Of a stretch of DNA of 40,491 bases, positions 22,260-30,018 are shown piece after piece (position 1 is the stretch's first letter; each line of letters opens with the position of its first letter). The DNA is from a virus. The position numbers and the translations under genes are program-made. The notes below the pieces were generated by a model. That model was given only the letters and a program-made list of their open reading frames with translations, was not told the origin of the DNA and did not search any database. Where the stretch lies: positions 1 through 40,491 of the IMG/VR virus record IMGVR_UViG_3300050821_023937, one strand, 5' to 3'.

Positions 22260-22499
22260 GTGCTCGATCTGCACATCGTCTGCATGCGCCCCGGCGGCAT
22301 GAACCGTGGGGGCCGGCGCCACGATCGCCATGCCGTCCATTCTCTGGCCGACTTCACCCCCGCGCAGTTGCGCGAGATGCTGGCGGAGCCGGACCTGGTG
22401 CTGCTTGGTGGCGTCGTGCTCACCGAGGATTATATCGGGGAACTGGAGGCGGAGGCACAGACGAAGGCCGGAGCCAAGGCCGCTAAGGCCAAGGGCTGA
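22260..22499 (+). CDS. Mu gp35-like small protein (HI1506-related)
   Basis: The 79-residue product starts at GTG 22260, eight bases after AAGGAGAG. It has MRPGGMNRGGRRHDRHAVHS, then LADFTPAQLREMLAEPDLVL and a charged Ala/Lys-rich tail. The R-x-G-G/H motif followed by D-F-T-x-x-Q-L-x-x-x-L-x-x-x-P-x-L is the HI1506-like pattern of proteins between capsid and gp36 in Mu-like phages. Function is unknown, probably head assembly. The tail is low complexity. Confidence 0.65.
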   Translation: MLDLHIVCMRPGGMNRGGRRHDRHAVHSLADFTPAQLREMLAEPDLVLLGGVVLTEDYIGELEAEAQTKAGAKAAKAKG

Positions 22500-22505
22500 C
22501 GATGC

Positions 22506-22916
22506 ATGCCGGCTTACGCTTGCGTCCAGGACATGATCACACGCTTCGGCGAGACGGAGATGATCCGTCTCACGACGCCGTCCGGCCAGGACATGGACGC
22601 GGTGATCATCGAGAAGGCCGAGGCGGCGCTGGCCGATGCGTCGGCGTTCATCGATACGTTCCTGCGCAAGCGCTACGAGGTGCCGCTGGACATCGTTCCG
22701 CCGGAGATCGGACGGGCGTGTGGGATCCTGGCGCGCTACGATCTGTATCTCGGCGAGGACAAGCAACCGTCCGAGCAGGTCAAGATCACCCGCGACGAAA
22801 CGGTGCGCTGGCTGGAGCGGATCGCGCTCGGCCAGGTGCTACTGGATCTGACCGAGGTCGCTGCCGGCGACAACAGCTTCGCCCAGGTGTCCACCAGGCG
22901 CCCGGTGTTTCGCTGA
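22506..22916 (+). CDS. DUF1320 (Mu gp36-like) head-tail connector protein
   Basis: The 136-residue protein matches DUF1320. The start PAYACVQDMITRFGETEMIR (residues 2-21) and the later DAVIIEKAEAALADASAFID are family features. They are followed by KRYEVPLDIVPPEIGRACGI and the closing QVLLDLTEVAAGDN. In Mu and relatives, the equivalent protein forms the head-tail adaptor. It shares one base with the next gene (TGATG at 22914). Confidence 0.9.
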   Translation: MPAYACVQDMITRFGETEMIRLTTPSGQDMDAVIIEKAEAALADASAFIDTFLRKRYEVPLDIVPPEIGRACGILARYDLYLGEDKQPSEQVKITRDETVRWLERIALGQVLLDLTEVAAGDNSFAQVSTRRPVFR

Positions 22917-23515
22917 TGTCCGGCTCGATCGACATCCTCGACGACGGCCCGCTGGAACGGGTCGGCCGGTTCGCGCGCGAGCGGCTGGAGCTGGCGTTCA
23001 CGCCGAAGCTGTTCACGCACAGATGGATGCCGTCGCGCATCACGCCGCAGATCTGGGGCGAGCTGCTGAACCGGACGCCGTTCGTCGGGCTGGGGTGGGC
23101 GCAGCTCGGGCCCAAGCCCGCGACGCCGCTCAATATGTTCGTCGGCTATGCGGCCTGGTCGGCCTACCTCGTGGCGCGCAATCCGAACGGCCAGGAAGCG
23201 CGGCTCTTCGGCGACAAACAGGGGCCAGGGCTGCTCAAGATGACCCGCGCGGCCATTGCGGTGCTGCATGGCGCAAAGGTCCCGGGCGTCGGCACGATCG
23301 AGGTAACCAGCACCGGGCACGCTACCATGGAAGGTTACGAGAAAGACGACGTCTCGTTGGCCTCCGTCGATTTCCACTGCCAGATCGGCATCACGCTCGC
23401 CAACACACTGAGCGGCATCCACGCGCCGTCGCTTAGCGAAATCGACAGCACCTGGTCGTTCCAGGGCAGCGATGGCGCCACGCTATCCGACACAAATCAG
23501 ACGGGGGCATCGTGA
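22916..23515 (+). CDS. Mu gp37-like (DUF1834) tail-region protein
   Basis: The 199-residue product is in the place of Mu gp37 and shows the pattern of DUF1834: RITPQIWGELLNRTPFVGLG, a sheet with MFVGYAAWSAYLVARNPNGQ, and PGLLKMTRAAIAVLHGAKVP with GTIEVTSTG. The C-terminus (about residues 170-199) is Ser/Thr/Asp-rich. Such proteins are tail terminator-like components that join the tail to the head. The family match is by motif order and synteny; detailed similarity should be confirmed. Confidence 0.75.
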   Translation: MSGSIDILDDGPLERVGRFARERLELAFTPKLFTHRWMPSRITPQIWGELLNRTPFVGLGWAQLGPKPATPLNMFVGYAAWSAYLVARNPNGQEARLFGDKQGPGLLKMTRAAIAVLHGAKVPGVGTIEVTSTGHATMEGYEKDDVSLASVDFHCQIGITLANTLSGIHAPSLSEIDSTWSFQGSDGATLSDTNQTGAS

Positions 23516-23736
23516 TGCCGGCCAAGCCGACACAGATCAGGGTCAAGCCGACCGGCACGCAGCCGGTGCCGCTGCCGGTCTCGATGCGCAAGCCGGGGCG
23601 CATGTCCATTCCGGTATCGGGCGCCACGGTCACGCTGACCCGCTTCATCCAGCGGCGCCTCGACGCGAACGACCTGGCGCTTGTCACCGACGCGCCACCG
23701 CCGGCAGCAACCACGACGCCGGCAAAGGGGAGCTGA
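23515..23736 (+). CDS. DUF2635 (Mu gp38-like) small protein
   Basis: The 73-residue protein starts at ATG 23515 on a TGATG junction; a GTG one codon upstream is also possible. It has KPTQIRVKPTGTQPVPLPVS, then RMSIPVSGATVTLTRFIQRR and LDANDLALV, which is the DUF2635 layout (short basic strand, Pro, G-x-x-V, RR-L-x-D-G/N-D-V). It always precedes the sheath gene in Mu-like phages. Function is unknown. Confidence 0.8.
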   Translation: MPAKPTQIRVKPTGTQPVPLPVSMRKPGRMSIPVSGATVTLTRFIQRRLDANDLALVTDAPPPAATTTPAKGS

Positions 23737-23739
23737 TCA

Positions 23740-25266
23740 ATGTCCGGCACCAACGAGAACAGCACCGGCGGCGCCATCCTGCCGTTCAACGAAATCCCGG
23801 CCTACCAGTTGCTGCCTGGCGAGTTCGTCGAGGTCCAGCCGAACTACAACAACATCGGCCTGCTGCCGTATCCAAGTCGCATCCTGCTGATCGCGCAGAA
23901 GCTGTCGACTGGCAGCGGCATTGTGGCGAAGCCCACCCAGGTCATCCGCAGCAGCGACGGCGCGGCGCTGGGGGGCATCGGTTCGATGGCCGACCAGATG
24001 GTCGACGCCATGTTCGACGCGCAGCAGAACATCCCCACCGATCTGATCCTGGTGGCCGATGCCGGTGGCGCAACGAAGGCGACCGGCACGATCACGATCG
24101 CCGGGAGCTGGACGGCAAACGGCACGTATCCGCTGGAGGTCGCCGGCACCGTCATCGGCGTCGGCTATTCCGGAACCGACACACCGACAACGCTCGCCGC
24201 CGACATCGTCGCCGCGGTGAACGCCTACGGCCAGCCGCAGGGCGTGGCGCTGCCGGTGACGGCGGCCAGCACCGCGGGTGTCGTGACCTTCACCGCGCGG
24301 CATGGTGGCGTGGCTGGCAACGATATCCGTCTGGAGGTCGGCGCACTCTCGGGCGACAGCGTTGCGGCCGGGATGACCAACACGATCGTGCAGATGTCGG
24401 GGGGAGCCACGAACCCGACGCTCTCCAGCGTGATCAGCGCGATCAACAATCTCTGGTACACCGACATCTGGATGCCGTGGCAGGACGAGGCGAACCTTCA
24501 GGCGTTCGCGGCCGAACTGCTGCGCCGCTATGGCGCGATGGTCCGGCTGGATGCCACTGGCTATGCGGTGTTCACCGGCAGCTTCTCCGGGATCCAGACC
24601 ACAAAGAGCTTCGTTAACGAGAAGAGCCTGGCGGCGCTGGGGATCACCAATCCCCCGACGGTGCCGTGGGCGATGGGCGCGTCGCTGTGTGGGCTGGCGG
24701 CGAGCAAGTTCAACGACGATCCCGCGCGCCAGCTTCGCAGCCTGGCGTTGCCCGGCATCATCGGTTCGCGCGCTGTCGACCAGTTCGACGACGAGGAACG
24801 AGAGCTGCTGCTGGAAGGCGGCGTGTCCACCTTCACCGAGCTGGTCGACGGTACAGTCGTGCTGGAGCGCATCGTCAGCACGCGCCTGACGAACAACGAA
24901 GGCGTGCCCGACCCGGCGTGGCTAGACATCATGGTCAGCAAGGTGATGTCGCGCACCCGCTACGACTGGCGGAGCTACTGGGCGCTCCTGTATCCGCGCA
25001 ACAAGCTGGCGCCGGACGGCAGCATCGCCGCGCAATACGACCCTTCGATCGTGACGCCGAACCGCGCCCTGGGAAGCTGGATTGCACGCTCCCGGCTCTA
25101 CGAGCAGGCGGGCTGGCTGACCGACATGACCACGGGCTTGATGCTGGCGAAGCAGGCGACGTTCCTGATCGATCCGAACAACAAGAACCGGCTGCTCGGC
25201 ACGCAGCCTGTGAAAATCATCGGCAACATGATGACGCTCGCCGACATCATCACCTTCAACGCGTGA
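23740..25266 (+). CDS. L: Contractile tail sheath protein (Mu gpL-like)
   Basis: The 508-residue protein forms the contractile sheath. It begins with FNEIPAYQLLPGEFVEVQPN and LPYPSRILLIAQK, typical of Mu gpL. A beta domain follows (GTITIAGSWTANGTYPLEVA; VTFTARHGGVAGNDIRLEVG). The C-terminal half holds the strongly conserved part: RYGAMVRLDATGYAVFTGSF, PWAMGASLCGLAASKFNDDP, the long TRYDWRSYWALLYPRNKLAP and ARSRLYEQAGWLTD. The length is near Mu gpL (495). It starts three bases after the gp38-like stop. Confidence 0.94.
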   Translation: MSGTNENSTGGAILPFNEIPAYQLLPGEFVEVQPNYNNIGLLPYPSRILLIAQKLSTGSGIVAKPTQVIRSSDGAALGGIGSMADQMVDAMFDAQQNIPTDLILVADAGGATKATGTITIAGSWTANGTYPLEVAGTVIGVGYSGTDTPTTLAADIVAAVNAYGQPQGVALPVTAASTAGVVTFTARHGGVAGNDIRLEVGALSGDSVAAGMTNTIVQMSGGATNPTLSSVISAINNLWYTDIWMPWQDEANLQAFAAELLRRYGAMVRLDATGYAVFTGSFSGIQTTKSFVNEKSLAALGITNPPTVPWAMGASLCGLAASKFNDDPARQLRSLALPGIIGSRAVDQFDDEERELLLEGGVSTFTELVDGTVVLERIVSTRLTNNEGVPDPAWLDIMVSKVMSRTRYDWRSYWALLYPRNKLAPDGSIAAQYDPSIVTPNRALGSWIARSRLYEQAGWLTDMTTGLMLAKQATFLIDPNNKNRLLGTQPVKIIGNMMTLADIITFNA

Positions 25267-25273
25267 GGCCGAC

Positions 25274-25675
25274 ATGAGCGGAACCGCGAACGCCGGCCAG
25301 GTCCTCGGCATCGTCGATGTCTACTGGGGCGGCAGCTACATCCCGATCGAGCCTGGCGGCACTTTCACGCTGGGAGGCCTGGTCAACAAGCGCGTCATCG
25401 CCGGCGCGCAGGTGTTCTTTGCGCGGGAGATGGTCCCGTCGGAGGCGAGCTTCACGGCCGTTCTGCAAGCCGGTCAATCGCTGACCGGCACGTTCGGGAC
25501 TGCCGCGCAGGAGCTGCAGCTTCAGTGCGACACCGGGCAGATCTTCATCCTGCCAGCCGCGTTCCGTGAAGGCGGCATCGAATTCACCTCCGGTGAGGGC
25601 GGCAAGGTAAAGGTCAAGATCGCCGGGGGCGCGTATCAGGAGAGCGTCGGCACGGCGCCGGCGACGCAAACCTGA
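25274..25675 (+). CDS. M: Tail tube protein (Mu gpM-like)
   Basis: The 133-residue protein matches the phage tail tube family of Mu gpM. VYWGGSYIPIEPGGTFTLGG is a beta-hairpin start. REMVPSEASFTAVLQAGQSL and FGTAAQELQLQCDTGQIFIL carry the usual strand-turn-helix pattern, and GGKVKVKIAGGAYQES closes it. The tube is the inner hollow structure through which DNA passes. Its stop overlaps the chaperone ATG (TGATG). Confidence 0.9.
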   Translation: MSGTANAGQVLGIVDVYWGGSYIPIEPGGTFTLGGLVNKRVIAGAQVFFAREMVPSEASFTAVLQAGQSLTGTFGTAAQELQLQCDTGQIFILPAAFREGGIEFTSGEGGKVKVKIAGGAYQESVGTAPATQT

Positions 25676-26373
25676 TGACCAACGACACACCCGCGATCTC
25701 GCTGACGATCGGCGCGACGCTCGATGATGATGTCCCCGTGCTGCGCGAAGGCGCGGCGCTCGATCTGCCTGACGGCGCGGTGGAAAACCCGGATGGCACG
25801 GTGACCTTCACGCTGCCGACACCGGTGACACTTGCGTTCCGCGCCGGCGCCGGCGCCGTCGCGCAGTCCGAGCCGATCGAGACGTTGCTGTTCCGCCGGC
25901 TGACCGGCGCGGAAGGGCGGCGCTTCCTCAATCTTGGTGGGCGCCGCGCGTTCAAGGCGACGACGGCGGCCAGCATCGGAATGACCGACGCGAAGTTCGC
26001 GCTGTTCAACGCCAGGGCCGACGCGGCCGACGTCAACGCCACCGCCGCGGTGATCGGTGCGCTGCTCGATATCGGCGTCGATCTGCCCGACCATGCGCGG
26101 GAGAATGCGGACGGCACCATCACGCTGCCGCTGCGCCCCGCACCCGATGGCGCCGAAGTGCCTGACAGCCTGACGTTCCGCCGGCTGACCGGCGCGGACC
26201 GCGACATGATCGGCACGTCGAAGGACGCGCTGCTGACCGCCGTGCAGCGCTCGACCGGCATGAAGCTGGCCGACGCCGACGCGTTGCTGAACGAGATCGA
26301 CGGCGCAGATGTGCTGGCGGCACACCGGGTGGTGCTTTTTTTGTCCATGAATGGCCGCCGAACTGGAAGGTGA
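25675..26373 (+). CDS. Tail assembly chaperone (Mu gp41-like), internally duplicated
   Basis: The 232-residue protein occupies the gp41 slot between tube and tape measure. Two similar halves are visible: NPDGTVTFTLPTPVTLAF, LLFRRLTGAEGRRFLN and TTAASIGMTDAKFALFNA in the first, and NADGTITLPL, LTFRRLTGADRDMI and TAVQRSTGMKLADADALLNE in the second. The known gp41 equivalents carry only one such domain, so this is likely an internal tandem duplication. The last residues lie across a T7 run where ribosomes are predicted to shift to the -1 frame. The unshifted protein ends in NGRRTGR. Confidence 0.85.
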   Translation: MTNDTPAISLTIGATLDDDVPVLREGAALDLPDGAVENPDGTVTFTLPTPVTLAFRAGAGAVAQSEPIETLLFRRLTGAEGRRFLNLGGRRAFKATTAASIGMTDAKFALFNARADAADVNATAAVIGALLDIGVDLPDHARENADGTITLPLRPAPDGAEVPDSLTFRRLTGADRDMIGTSKDALLTAVQRSTGMKLADADALLNEIDGADVLAAHRVVLFLSMNGRRTGR

Positions 26374-26501
26374 TGCTCGCCTCGATCGGCGGTCATTTCC
26401 ACTTCACGGCCACTGAACTTGAGGGCCTGACCGCGGCCCGCGCGCTGTTCTGGCTCGATGCGCTGAAGCAGTGGCGCGAGGCAACGACCCAGAAGGGATA
26501 G
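25675..26501 (+). CDS. Predicted -1 frameshift chaperone fusion (gp41')
   Basis: The slippery run T-TTT-TTG at 26337-26343 (inside seven Ts, 26336-26342) would move ribosomes to the -1 frame. From 26343 that frame reads VHEWPPNWKVMLASIGG, then HFHFTATELEGLTAARALFW, DALKQWREATTQKG, and stops with TAG at 26499-26501. The extension continues for about 52 residues and ends three bases before the tape-measure ATG. Long tail phages, including Mu, make such G/GT-type chaperone pairs by frameshifting, so the slip is expected. The heptamer and the fully open extension are visible; the frequency is unknown. Confidence 0.78.
26336..26343 (+). other. Programmed -1 ribosomal frameshift site
   Basis: Seven Ts followed by G give the slippery heptamer T-TTT-TTG in the reading frame of the gp41-like gene (codons CTT-TTT-TTG). 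The -1 frame stays open for about 52 codons to 26501. The zero frame ends at 26373. No clear pseudoknot was worked out. Confidence 0.75.
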
Positions 26502-26503
26502 AG

Positions 26504-28717
26504 ATGGCCGCGAGTGCCGCCATGAAGGCGTCCCTGGTTCTCAACTTCGAGGACAAGCTGACCGGCGGCTTGGATAAGCTGGAAAAGCAGCTCGACCAGC
26601 TCAAGCAGCTCGGCAAGGAACTGAGCCTCGGCAAGCTGGAGACCGGCGCCGAGGGCATCCAGCGCACGATCTCCGCGACGCGGGATCTCGCCGGCGGCCT
26701 GGATAGTGTCGGCAACGCTGCGCGGGAAGCCGAGGCGAAGTTCAAGCACATGCTGGACGGCATCGCGGGCGCGCAGAAGCGCTTGTCGGTCAGTTCCGTT
26801 CTGGGCGGACGCACCCGCGAATTCGGTGCGATGGATGCTCGAGCCCTGTGGGGCGGTGCGCAGGTCGCGCGTCCGGCAGGGGGCGGCGGTACCGGCGGGA
26901 TGGGCGGCATGATGGCCGACATCGGCGCCATGGGTGCCGGCTACGGCATCGTGGAAGCAACCCGGGCATATGGCAGCTTCGAGGACATCGCGCGGCGGGC
27001 CGGGATCACCAAGGGACTGAGTGGTGCGGCGCTGACTGCTGATACCCAACGGCTGATGACGCTGTTCGGCCGTGATGCATTGGCGACCGCGCAAAGCGGC
27101 ACGAACATCGGCGAAGCGTATCTCGACCTGGCCGGCATGGGGATTGCGCCGGCCGAGGTGGAACGGCTGCTGCCGATCCACTCTCGCGTGGCGACTGCCT
27201 ACAACATCAGTCCCGAAGTACTGAGCCCGGCGACGGCCGCGCTCAATCAGAGCTTCAGGATCGACGATACCGACATGGGCGGTGCGCTGGCGGCGATGGC
27301 GACGGCCACCAAGGAAGGCCGCTTCAAGATCGAGGACTTCGCCCGTTTCCTGCCGAGCATCGGCGGCAACATGGCGAAGCTGGGAATGACCGGCCGCGGC
27401 TCGGCGGATTTCGCGTTCGCCGCGCTCGAAACAGTGATGAGGAACTCGGCCGATCCCGGCTCCGGCGCGGCGAACTTCACCGACTTCGTGAACTATCTGA
27501 CCTCCCCGATGGCAGCGCGCAGCTTCGGATTGAGCAGCCGTGGGATGGCCGCGCCGACCAAACGAATGCTGGAACAATATCACGTCACCGGCATCGACAT
27601 GCCCAAGCTGCTGGAGAACGCGCGGCTGCAAGGCGTGGATCCAATCACCGCGGTGCTCGGCACGCTGCAGAAGAAGCTGGCCGGGCTGCCGCCGGATGTG
27701 ATGGCGCAGATCCTGGGTGCGTTCTTCCACAATCAGCAGGCCCGCGATGCGGCGCTCGCGCTGCTGCAACACCCGGGCGACTTTCTGTCGATGCAGAAGC
27801 AGCTCGCCGGCGTGAACGGCGGCACGCTCGACAAGGACTTCCAGTCGCGCATGGAAGGCGCGGCGGTGCAGACGAAGTTGCTGGACGAGGAGCTGGCGCA
27901 GCTCAATCGGCGCCTCGGGCAAGGCTTCTTGCCCGTCGTGCACACCGCGAATGCCGCGCTCGCAGATCTCGGCGAAGCCGTCCGCTGGCTTGACGATAAG
28001 GTGCCAGGTCTCGGCGACGACGTGCTGGTGGTGGGTGGCGCAGTCGCCGGCTTCAGCGGGGCGGCTGGCGCATTGAACCTGGTGCTACCGATCATCGGCG
28101 CGGGACTACGGACGTTCCTGATCGGGCCGCTGCGGCTGGTGGGAAGCGCGTTGCTCGCGGTCACCATCGGCGCCGACGGCTCGGCTGCGGCGATCGGGAC
28201 GCGACTGGTGTCGGCGCTCGACAGCGCCTCCGCCGCGATGACCAGGTTCAATAATCTGACGCTGGCCAATCCGCTTTTCCGCACTGCGGCCTTCGCGGTG
28301 TGGCTCTTCAATGATCTGAAAGGGAAAATGGGCAGCGCTAGCGATGTGAGGATCGACGACAAGACCCCGCAGCAGCTCCGCGCGCTGGGCATCACGCCAG
28401 GCCTGGAACGGATGAACCAAGAAGACGTTGAGCACCACGGTCCCGGGCCTTGGGGCGCGCATACGAACCTTCTGGTTCCGCCGCCGATCAACGCGCCACC
28501 GGGCGCATCCGACGACAGTGGGCGGATGACGCACGAAGAAGGCGCCGGTGATGTCGCGGTACCTGTGCCGTCCGCCGCCCCGGCGGGCAGGGTCGATGTT
28601 TATGTCTGGGCCGATCCGAATGGCGTCCCCATCATCGTGCGCACGGACGGCACCGGGGTAAACCTTCCGCAAGGCGGCGGCGCACCCGATCCCGGCAAGA
28701 CACTGGGCCGCCCGTGA
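26504..28717 (+). CDS. Tail tape measure protein
   Basis: The 737-residue protein sets the tail length. ATG 26504 is chosen because AAGGG lies six bases upstream and because the frameshift extension ends directly before it. The N-terminus is coiled coil (about residues 12-70, LEKQLDQLKQLGKELSLGKL). Then comes the TP901-type tape measure region (GFEDIARRAGITKGL-like, GEAYLDLAGMGIAPAEVERL, MATATKEGRFKIEDFARFLP). A membrane-like hydrophobic part lies near residues 505-560 (VLVVGGAVAGFSGAAGALNL, VGSALLAVTIG). The C-terminus is low complexity and Pro/Gly-rich. It overlaps the next gene by GTGA. Confidence 0.9.
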   Translation: MAASAAMKASLVLNFEDKLTGGLDKLEKQLDQLKQLGKELSLGKLETGAEGIQRTISATRDLAGGLDSVGNAAREAEAKFKHMLDGIAGAQKRLSVSSVLGGRTREFGAMDARALWGGAQVARPAGGGGTGGMGGMMADIGAMGAGYGIVEATRAYGSFEDIARRAGITKGLSGAALTADTQRLMTLFGRDALATAQSGTNIGEAYLDLAGMGIAPAEVERLLPIHSRVATAYNISPEVLSPATAALNQSFRIDDTDMGGALAAMATATKEGRFKIEDFARFLPSIGGNMAKLGMTGRGSADFAFAALETVMRNSADPGSGAANFTDFVNYLTSPMAARSFGLSSRGMAAPTKRMLEQYHVTGIDMPKLLENARLQGVDPITAVLGTLQKKLAGLPPDVMAQILGAFFHNQQARDAALALLQHPGDFLSMQKQLAGVNGGTLDKDFQSRMEGAAVQTKLLDEELAQLNRRLGQGFLPVVHTANAALADLGEAVRWLDDKVPGLGDDVLVVGGAVAGFSGAAGALNLVLPIIGAGLRTFLIGPLRLVGSALLAVTIGADGSAAAIGTRLVSALDSASAAMTRFNNLTLANPLFRTAAFAVWLFNDLKGKMGSASDVRIDDKTPQQLRALGITPGLERMNQEDVEHHGPGPWGAHTNLLVPPPINAPPGASDDSGRMTHEEGAGDVAVPVPSAAPAGRVDVYVWADPNGVPIIVRTDGTGVNLPQGGGAPDPGKTLGRP

Positions 28718-30018
28718 GCGTCACGATCAACACACTCGCGTCGGACATCACGACGCTCTACCAGCAGGCGCTGCTGAACGCGTCCTATGGCGGCGTCGGT
28801 TTCTTTGTTGTCGACGGTAGCGACGAAGGCGGCCGACGGCTGCTGCGTTTCCTGTTCCCCGGCCAGGATGCGGCGGCGTTCCAGGATCTCGGCCAGATGG
28901 ATGGCGAGATCGAGATCAAGGGCGTCCTGGTCGGCGATGACTTCGTCGCGCAGGCCCAGCGCATGCGAGGCGTCTTCTACACGCCAGGCCCGCAAACGCT
29001 GACGCATCCGTGGCTCGGCGAGATCCAGGTTGTCCCGGCGCCGGGCAAGCTACCGAAGTTCAACTTCAGTCAGGACGAAATCCGCATCGCGCGGTTCACC
29101 CTGACCGTGCTGCGCTGGACGCCGGCGCAGCCGCCGGCGCTCAACACACTCAATGCGATCCTGTTCGCGATCGAGGACGCGCAGCTCGCCGTCAATCAGT
29201 TCCTTGCATCTGTCCTGGCGCCAGTCGTGTTGACGCTGGCGGCGATCGGCTACGTGCAGGGCTTCGTCAACCTGCTGGCAACCGAATGGACGGTGCTGAC
29301 CGGCAGCGCCAAGGATGCCGCGGTCGCGCCGGCCGCCGTCGCGCCGATCGCCGCGATGGGCACTGTCGCAACGGTGACCGTCGATGCCAACTATGGAACG
29401 AACGTCGCCGGCCTGCTCGGCGGCGTGCCCGCGGCGATCGCCGGCACGTCGACGCCGATCGTCCCGGCCGCGGTGGCGCCAGGCGGCAGCACCGTGACGC
29501 CGGTTGCTGTGGATCCGCGTGTAACAGCAACCGCCATCTTGCAGGCACTGCCGACGATGGCGGCGGCTGCCTCGGCCGCGGCGCCCGGACCGGCGCTGTC
29601 GCTTGCCGCGCAATCTCTGGCGCTGTCCTATGCAGTGTCGGCAGCTAGCAACATCACCTTCACCAGCCAGCAGGAAGCCCGCGCTTGGTTCAACCAGCTC
29701 GCCACCGCACTGTCCGCCACGGCAGCGCTGGCGGCCTCCCAGGTGCCGGCGCAGGCGACAGCGGCCGGCACGCTGTGGCGCGCCCTGGTAGCGTTGCAGG
29801 CGGCGCTAGCGGCCGACATGAACGCGACGATCGGCCGGCTGCCCGCGGTGGAAACGCTGACGCTGACGTCGCCGGTGTCCGCGTGGCTGATCGCGCAGTA
29901 TCTGGCCGGTGATACGCCCGGCCTGGTGCTGGCGACGTATCTCGACCTGGTGCAGCGCAACGACATCATCAATCCGGCGATCCCGGCGCCAGGCCCGCTT
30001 GAGGTGCTTGTGCAATGA
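28714..30018 (+). CDS. N: DNA circularisation protein-like baseplate/tail protein (Mu gpN-like)
   Basis: This 434-residue protein has the DNA circulation N-terminal domain of Mu gpN: LYQQALLNASYGGVGFFVVD, RRLLRFLFPGQDAAAFQDLG, GDDFVAQAQRMRGVFYTPGP and TLTHPWLGEIQVVPAP, in the family's order. Residues from about 140 on are Ala-rich and helical (VLALAAIGYVQGFVN-like). The protein is part of the tail or baseplate and is delivered with the DNA. Start is GTG 28714 overlapping the tape measure stop; its own stop overlaps the next ATG (ATGA at 30015). Confidence 0.88.
   Translation: MSVTINTLASDITTLYQQALLNASYGGVGFFVVDGSDEGGRRLLRFLFPGQDAAAFQDLGQMDGEIEIKGVLVGDDFVAQAQRMRGVFYTPGPQTLTHPWLGEIQVVPAPGKLPKFNFSQDEIRIARFTLTVLRWTPAQPPALNTLNAILFAIEDAQLAVNQFLASVLAPVVLTLAAIGYVQGFVNLLATEWTVLTGSAKDAAVAPAAVAPIAAMGTVATVTVDANYGTNVAGLLGGVPAAIAGTSTPIVPAAVAPGGSTVTPVAVDPRVTATAILQALPTMAAAASAAAPGPALSLAAQSLALSYAVSAASNITFTSQQEARAWFNQLATALSATAALAASQVPAQATAAGTLWRALVALQAALAADMNATIGRLPAVETLTLTSPVSAWLIAQYLAGDTPGLVLATYLDLVQRNDIINPAIPAPGPLEVLVQ

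Noticed and set aside
26393-27943. 516-codon minus-strand open frame opposite the tape measure gene
   Set aside because: Antisense shadow of a gene with good family support and a ribosome-binding site.
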